Shown here one piece after another: positions 60,320-64,000 of a stretch of 64,000 nucleotides of DNA. A program made the translations under genes and the position numbers. Every line of letters starts with the position of its first letter. Position 1 is the first letter of the stretch. The notes beneath the pieces were generated by a model, which did not search any database, was not told where the DNA came from, and saw only the letters and a program-made list of their open reading frames with translations. The DNA is taken from positions 1 through 64,000 of the forward strand of contig NZ_JAFIEU010000002.1 of assembly GCF_020832325.1 (NCBI RefSeq). Reading direction: 5' to 3'. The DNA comes from Lunatimonas sp. (lineage in GTDB: Bacteria > Bacteroidota > Bacteroidia > Cytophagales > Cyclobacteriaceae).

Positions 60320-63300
60320 ATGGCCTCGAGTATTAAGGAGGAAGAACAGGAGAGATTGAGAGTGTTAGGAGAGTACCATTTAGATGGTATAACCGACCTA
60401 GAAGAGTTTGATTTTTTAACGAAGATGGCGTCTCGGATTTGTGAGACCCGTATATCGTTGATCAGCGTGGTTTTCGAAGATAAGCAGTGGTTTCTCGCCC
60501 GTCATGGGATCGAGCAGCGGGAGACTCCAAGGCAGTATTCTTTTTGTGCGCATGCCTTGCATCGGAATGGTGAGATGATGGTGGTACAGGACGCCAGAAG
60601 GGATCCTCGATTTCAGGATAATCCGCTCGTCCTTGGTGACCCCCATATAGTTTTTTATGCAGGGATACCTTTAGTTAGTCAGGAGGGATTCACGTTCGGT
60701 ACCCTATGCGTGATCGATAGTAATCCGCATGTCCTTTCGGATGAGCAAGCTGACTCCTTGAAGCGTCTTGCCACCCAGGTGATGAAGTTGTTGGAGTTGA
60801 GAAAAAAGAACCTGGATTTCGAGAAGAATGAACTAAAGCTTCGGAAGGCACTTTTTCTGTTGGAGGAAGCTCAGCAAATTAATCAGATTGGAGCATGGGA
60901 GCTTGATATATCGACAGGAAAGACCCGTTGGACAGAACAGGTTTACGATATCCATGAGTTACCGGTTGGTTTTGATCACAATCGTTCCAATGGCATTGAT
61001 TTTTATCATCCAGATGACCGGCATATTATCCGGTCGGCGCTAGTGCAATGCATTGAAAAGGATACTCCATTTGACGTGACCTGCCGTTTGGTCACTGCCA
61101 AAGGGAATTTGAAGTGGGTGCGAGCTACCGGGAAGCGGATCAATGGCACGGTAGTCGGGGCTTTTCAAGATATCTCGGTCGTCAAAAAGCAGATGCTGAA
61201 ATTTCAGGGTATATTTAATTCCAGTAATTCTTTCATTGGATTTCTGGATACCCAGGGCATCTTGTTGGATGCCAATGAAACCGCTCTGAATAGGGCTGGG
61301 TTGAAAAGAACAGACGTGATAGGTAGATTTTTCTGGGACTGCTATTGGTGGCAGATATCGGAGGCAGCTCAACAACGGCTAAAAGAGAGTTTTGAAAAAG
61401 TACTTGAAGGACAGGAAATAGCTTATGAAGAAACTGTGTTGGTTAAAGATGGTCTTACAACGACCATTTTATTTAGTCTAAAGCCCGTAATAGATGAGTC
61501 AGGCCAGGTTTTATTTATTATTCCTGAAGGTCGACCTATCCAAGATATTGTCGATTCCAGAAACCGCTATCGAGAGCTGATCGAAAGTACCAGCGCAGGA
61601 ACGTTTGAGTGGGATATATCAACCGGCGAGGTAGTGATTAATGACCGTTACGCCCAGATGCTTGGTTACGAGAAGAATGAGATTCAGCCTATTTCCTTTT
61701 CGGGGTGGGAGTCTCATGCCGATAAAGATGGACTTGAAGGTGCGAGGAGACTATTGATCGAGTGCTTCAAAAAGCAGCGGGAGTTTTTCCAAACGGAACT
61801 GCGTATGAGGCACAAAAATGGCAACTACATTTGGGTAAATGTACGTGGTAAAGTTATTTCATGGTCGACCGATGGTAGGGCCTTGAAGATGTATGGAACA
61901 CACCAAGAGATTACTGATAGGAAGCAAAGAGAAGAGGAGGCAGAATACCAAAGGAACATTCTCAAAGCGTTGTATGATTTATCTCCGATTGGTATTTCTC
62001 TAAACGATTATCATACTGGCGAATTTCTAGATGTGAATGCTAAACTCTTAGAGCCCACTGGTTACGAAAAGAGCGAGTTTCTGGGGTTAAGCTACTTTGA
62101 TATCACCCCAGAGGAGTATGCAGACAAAGAGAGCGAGGCTGTGCGGAATATGGAATTGTCAGGGAGATATGGTCCACTTGAAAAGCAGTACATCAGGAAA
62201 GATGGATCTCGTTACCCGGTTCTTTTAAATGGTGTCGTCATCAAAGACCTAAATGGCAGGAAGTTAATTTGGTCTGTGATTGAGGATATATCCGAAAAGA
62301 AGAAACGCGAAAAAGATCTTCAACGTGCAATTTCCAATTTACAAGCTGTGCTGGATGCAGGGTCACAGGTGAGCATTATTGCCACAGATACGGAAGGTAC
62401 CATATCGTTGTTTAATACTGGAGCTGAAAAGATGCTGGGGTATTCAGCGGGTGAAGTGGTAGGAGTTGCCTCACCTCAAGTTTTTCACCTAGAAGAGGAG
62501 GTCGTTCAGGAGGCAAATATCTTAACAGATAAGTACGGAGTTGAGGTCTCGGGGTTCGATGTGTTTGTGTTTAGAGCGAAACAGGGTGTCGCTCATACGC
62601 AGGAATGGACATATATTCGAAAAGATGGATCAAAATTGCCTGTCTTGTTGTCGGTTACCGCAATAGTTCAAAACGATCATACGATTGGTTACTTGGGCAT
62701 TGCGGTGGACATTAGCCAACAAAAGGATGCTGAAAAAAGAATCGAGACATTGCATCAACTCACAATGGCCCAAAACGATCGGCTTAAAAATTTCGCCTAC
62801 ATCGTATCCCACAATCTCAGGTCTCATAGTGGTGGGATATCCGGGTTGTTGGAAGTGTTAAAAGCAGTACAACCTGAGTATTTCGAAAACGAAATCGTTC
62901 AGATGATTGAAACCGGGTCAGAAAATCTCATGAATACCATCAAGGACCTCTCTGAGGTTATTCGTGTAAACTTGGACGAGGAAGCTAGGTTTATACTTTC
63001 AATTCGGCCGATTGTACGGAAAAACATAGAGAGTTTGCGTGCGATAATCGAAAGAGAAAAAATTGAAGTCATCAACGAAGTTTCCGAGGACCTAAAAATT
63101 CGAATTATTCCTGCATATATCGAAAGCATCACGCTGAATTTTATTACAAACGCCATTAAGTACAAGTCACCCGAACGACCTAGCTGTCTTAAAATATTCT
63201 CAAGAGAAGAGAAGGATGTTGTAAAATTGTATTTTGAAGATAACGGACTGGGGATAGATTTAACTAAATATGGCAAAGACCTTTTCGGCATGTACAAGAC

Positions 63301-63439
63301 CTTTCACCGACATGAAGATTCACGGGGTGTTGGCTTATACATTACTAGAAATCAAATTGAAGCTATGGGGGGCTACGTAGAGGTCGAAAGTGAAGTTGGG
63401 AAAGGAACTACCTTTGTGGTGACCCTTCCCTACGAGTGA
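60320..63439 (+). CDS. Multi-PAS sensor histidine kinase with N-terminal GAF domain
   Basis: This is a 1039-residue cytoplasmic kinase. A GAF domain (about 20-165; FCAHALHRNGEMMVVQDARR, FYAGIPLVSQEGFTFGTLCV) is followed by five PAS/PAC units to about 810 (for example RKDGSRYPVLLNGVVIKDLN). The phosphoacceptor helix is AYIVSHNLRSHSGGISGLLE, and the HATPase domain has NFITNAIKYKSPERPS, YFEDNGLGIDL and GVGLYITRNQIEAMGG. There are no membrane helices and no receiver domain, so signals are sensed inside the cell and the partner regulator lies elsewhere. Confidence 0.95.
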   Translation: MASSIKEEEQERLRVLGEYHLDGITDLEEFDFLTKMASRICETRISLISVVFEDKQWFLARHGIEQRETPRQYSFCAHALHRNGEMMVVQDARRDPRFQDNPLVLGDPHIVFYAGIPLVSQEGFTFGTLCVIDSNPHVLSDEQADSLKRLATQVMKLLELRKKNLDFEKNELKLRKALFLLEEAQQINQIGAWELDISTGKTRWTEQVYDIHELPVGFDHNRSNGIDFYHPDDRHIIRSALVQCIEKDTPFDVTCRLVTAKGNLKWVRATGKRINGTVVGAFQDISVVKKQMLKFQGIFNSSNSFIGFLDTQGILLDANETALNRAGLKRTDVIGRFFWDCYWWQISEAAQQRLKESFEKVLEGQEIAYEETVLVKDGLTTTILFSLKPVIDESGQVLFIIPEGRPIQDIVDSRNRYRELIESTSAGTFEWDISTGEVVINDRYAQMLGYEKNEIQPISFSGWESHADKDGLEGARRLLIECFKKQREFFQTELRMRHKNGNYIWVNVRGKVISWSTDGRALKMYGTHQEITDRKQREEEAEYQRNILKALYDLSPIGISLNDYHTGEFLDVNAKLLEPTGYEKSEFLGLSYFDITPEEYADKESEAVRNMELSGRYGPLEKQYIRKDGSRYPVLLNGVVIKDLNGRKLIWSVIEDISEKKKREKDLQRAISNLQAVLDAGSQVSIIATDTEGTISLFNTGAEKMLGYSAGEVVGVASPQVFHLEEEVVQEANILTDKYGVEVSGFDVFVFRAKQGVAHTQEWTYIRKDGSKLPVLLSVTAIVQNDHTIGYLGIAVDISQQKDAEKRIETLHQLTMAQNDRLKNFAYIVSHNLRSHSGGISGLLEVLKAVQPEYFENEIVQMIETGSENLMNTIKDLSEVIRVNLDEEARFILSIRPIVRKNIESLRAIIEREKIEVINEVSEDLKIRIIPAYIESITLNFITNAIKYKSPERPSCLKIFSREEKDVVKLYFEDNGLGIDLTKYGKDLFGMYKTFHRHEDSRGVGLYITRNQIEAMGGYVEVESEVGKGTTFVVTLPYE

Positions 63440-63472
63440 AACCAATCGTCAGTCAAAGCAAACCTGTACTCT

Positions 63473-63847
63473 TTACCACGATACGGTTCCTAGGTATTGA
63501 TTGTTTGCCTTGTTGGCATCCTTGGTATTGATCTTTAGTTTAAATTTCAGCGGCTTGTTTTTTTTGTCGCTTGGAGTAAATTTTGTCTCTGAGGTGTAAA
63601 GAAGGGATTTGCCGGGATCCAATGCCGAGGTTTTGGTATCCAGGCTGATCACCCGCCCGTTTACTGAAAGGAATACTTCGTAGCTTCCCGCCGGGGCAAT
63701 TTCACTTCCCACGTTGGTGATGAGATACGAAAAATAGCGCTCACCGGCATCGGTGGTTTTCACAACGACCTCTGTGGCTTCCAGGTCATATAGGACGCCC
63801 TGTGGTAAAAAGGTTAGCGCGGTCCATAGCAAAACGGATAAACTCAT
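63473..63847 (-). CDS. Small exported protein with CARDB-like beta domain
   Basis: This is 124 residues. A short signal peptide (LSVLLWTALTFLPQGVLY) is followed by one beta-sandwich-like domain: RYFSYLITNVGSEIAPAGSY and LKFKLKINTKDANKANNQYL. The pattern of an N-V-G-x-x-x-P turn and an N-K-x-N-N strand end resembles CARDB cell-adhesion modules. I do not recognise a specific family or role. It is convergent with the PAS kinase and is preceded upstream by a terminator of the next gene. Confidence 0.75.
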   Translation of the reverse strand: MSLSVLLWTALTFLPQGVLYDLEATEVVVKTTDAGERYFSYLITNVGSEIAPAGSYEVFLSVNGRVISLDTKTSALDPGKSLLYTSETKFTPSDKKNKPLKFKLKINTKDANKANNQYLGTVSW

Positions 63848-63898
63848 TTGGTGCTGGGGTTGGGTAAATAAGAAATCTGCCTCTAACTATAAAAGTAT

Positions 63899-63936
63899 AA
63901 AAAAAGCCCACACCGAAGGCGGAGTGGGCTCATAAT
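63899..63936 (-). terminator. Intrinsic terminator after the gene at the right edge
   Basis: On the minus strand AGCCCAC pairs with GTGGGCT, continued inward by CCG/CGG around a four-base loop after one mismatch, followed by seven Ts. It lies about 20 bases past the stop of the edge gene. Plus-strand TTTTTT on the other side would also allow termination from the left. Confidence 0.8.
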
Positions 63937-63951
63937 TTTTTAATGTTAAAA

Positions 63952-64000
63952 TTAATTATTCGGATTTGCTGGAGGCGTCACTCCCAGTTTGGTCAATACC
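63952..64000 (-). CDS. C-terminal tail of a gene continuing beyond the window
   Basis: The last 49 bases read on the minus strand as an open frame ending VLTKLGVTPPANPNN and TAA at 63954-63952, with the terminator just downstream. A second frame is also open over this length, so the reading is tentative. No function can be assigned. Confidence 0.45.
   Translation of the reverse strand, partial: VLTKLGVTPPANPNN

Noticed and set aside
63956-64000. Second open frame at the right edge ending SDASSKSE
   Set aside because: Also open on the minus strand but only 15 codons; I could not decide firmly and kept the other frame as the tentative call.

Overview
The window comes from a member of the Bacteroidota, most likely Cytophagales of the Cyclobacteriaceae type. 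I infer this from several things. Promoters match the Bacteroidota -7 box TAnnTTTG with an upstream TTTG. The LptD is of the long Bacteroidota form. There is a DAHP synthase/chorismate mutase fusion, tandem LytTR regulators and many short lipoproteins. Almost all the sequence is coding and most genes are chromosomal housekeeping genes. I found no rRNA, tRNA, CRISPR array, prophage or insertion-sequence transposase.

Layout. 1-9.9 kb: a Na+/solute symporter cut by the window edge, an APH-fold sugar kinase, recG, an OmpA lipoprotein, rluE-like, a MoxR ATPase, a LytS/LytTR pair and a second LytTR regulator behind a structured leader. 9.9-17.7 kb (minus strand): phoH, aroE, a DUF368/PopT-type transporter, phosphosulfolactate synthase (comA), a TPR protein, then an epimerase, a CpsB-type phosphatase and rfbC. 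17.9-29.4 kb: hflX, an rRNA methyltransferase, mtgA, a DUF2179 protein, an MFS transporter, a purple acid phosphatase, the lutABC lactate operon and an SGNH hydrolase. 29.6-41.3 kb: a DUF1684 lipoprotein, a broken methionine aminopeptidase gene, a MazG-like protein, an asymmetric tandem ABC ATPase, dtd, an IscA-like protein, folB, a DivIVA protein, a WD40 protein, a phosphopantetheinyl transferase, a redoxin, a SirB1-like protein and an amidase. 41.4-46.9 kb: lptD, arginine deiminase and a secreted aminopeptidase P.

47-54.1 kb is the most interesting block. It is a minus-strand aromatic amino acid operon: aroF-aroQ fusion, aroB, aroA, a small DUF486 membrane protein, pheA, an aminotransferase and tyrA. 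In front of it lies a complete transcription attenuator that is absent from the ORF track. It has a near-perfect promoter, a 29-codon leader peptide very rich in Phe and Tyr, an antiterminator and an intrinsic terminator whose pairings exclude each other. This is the textbook logic for sensing charged tRNA-Phe and tRNA-Tyr.

54.2-60.2 kb is a probable catabolic cluster: alpha/beta hydrolase, Nramp-fold transporter without the metal motifs, an SDR without the catalytic lysine, a DapA-family lyase/aldolase and a LacI regulator. The LacI gene and the DUF486 gene of the aromatic operon share a 125-base leader of about 84% identity with two hairpins, each ending exactly at the start codon. The window closes with a multi-PAS histidine kinase, a small exported protein and the tail of another minus-strand gene.

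Many ORF-track starts are TTG or GTG extensions. Where an in-frame ATG fits the family or the operon overlap better, I moved the start and say so.
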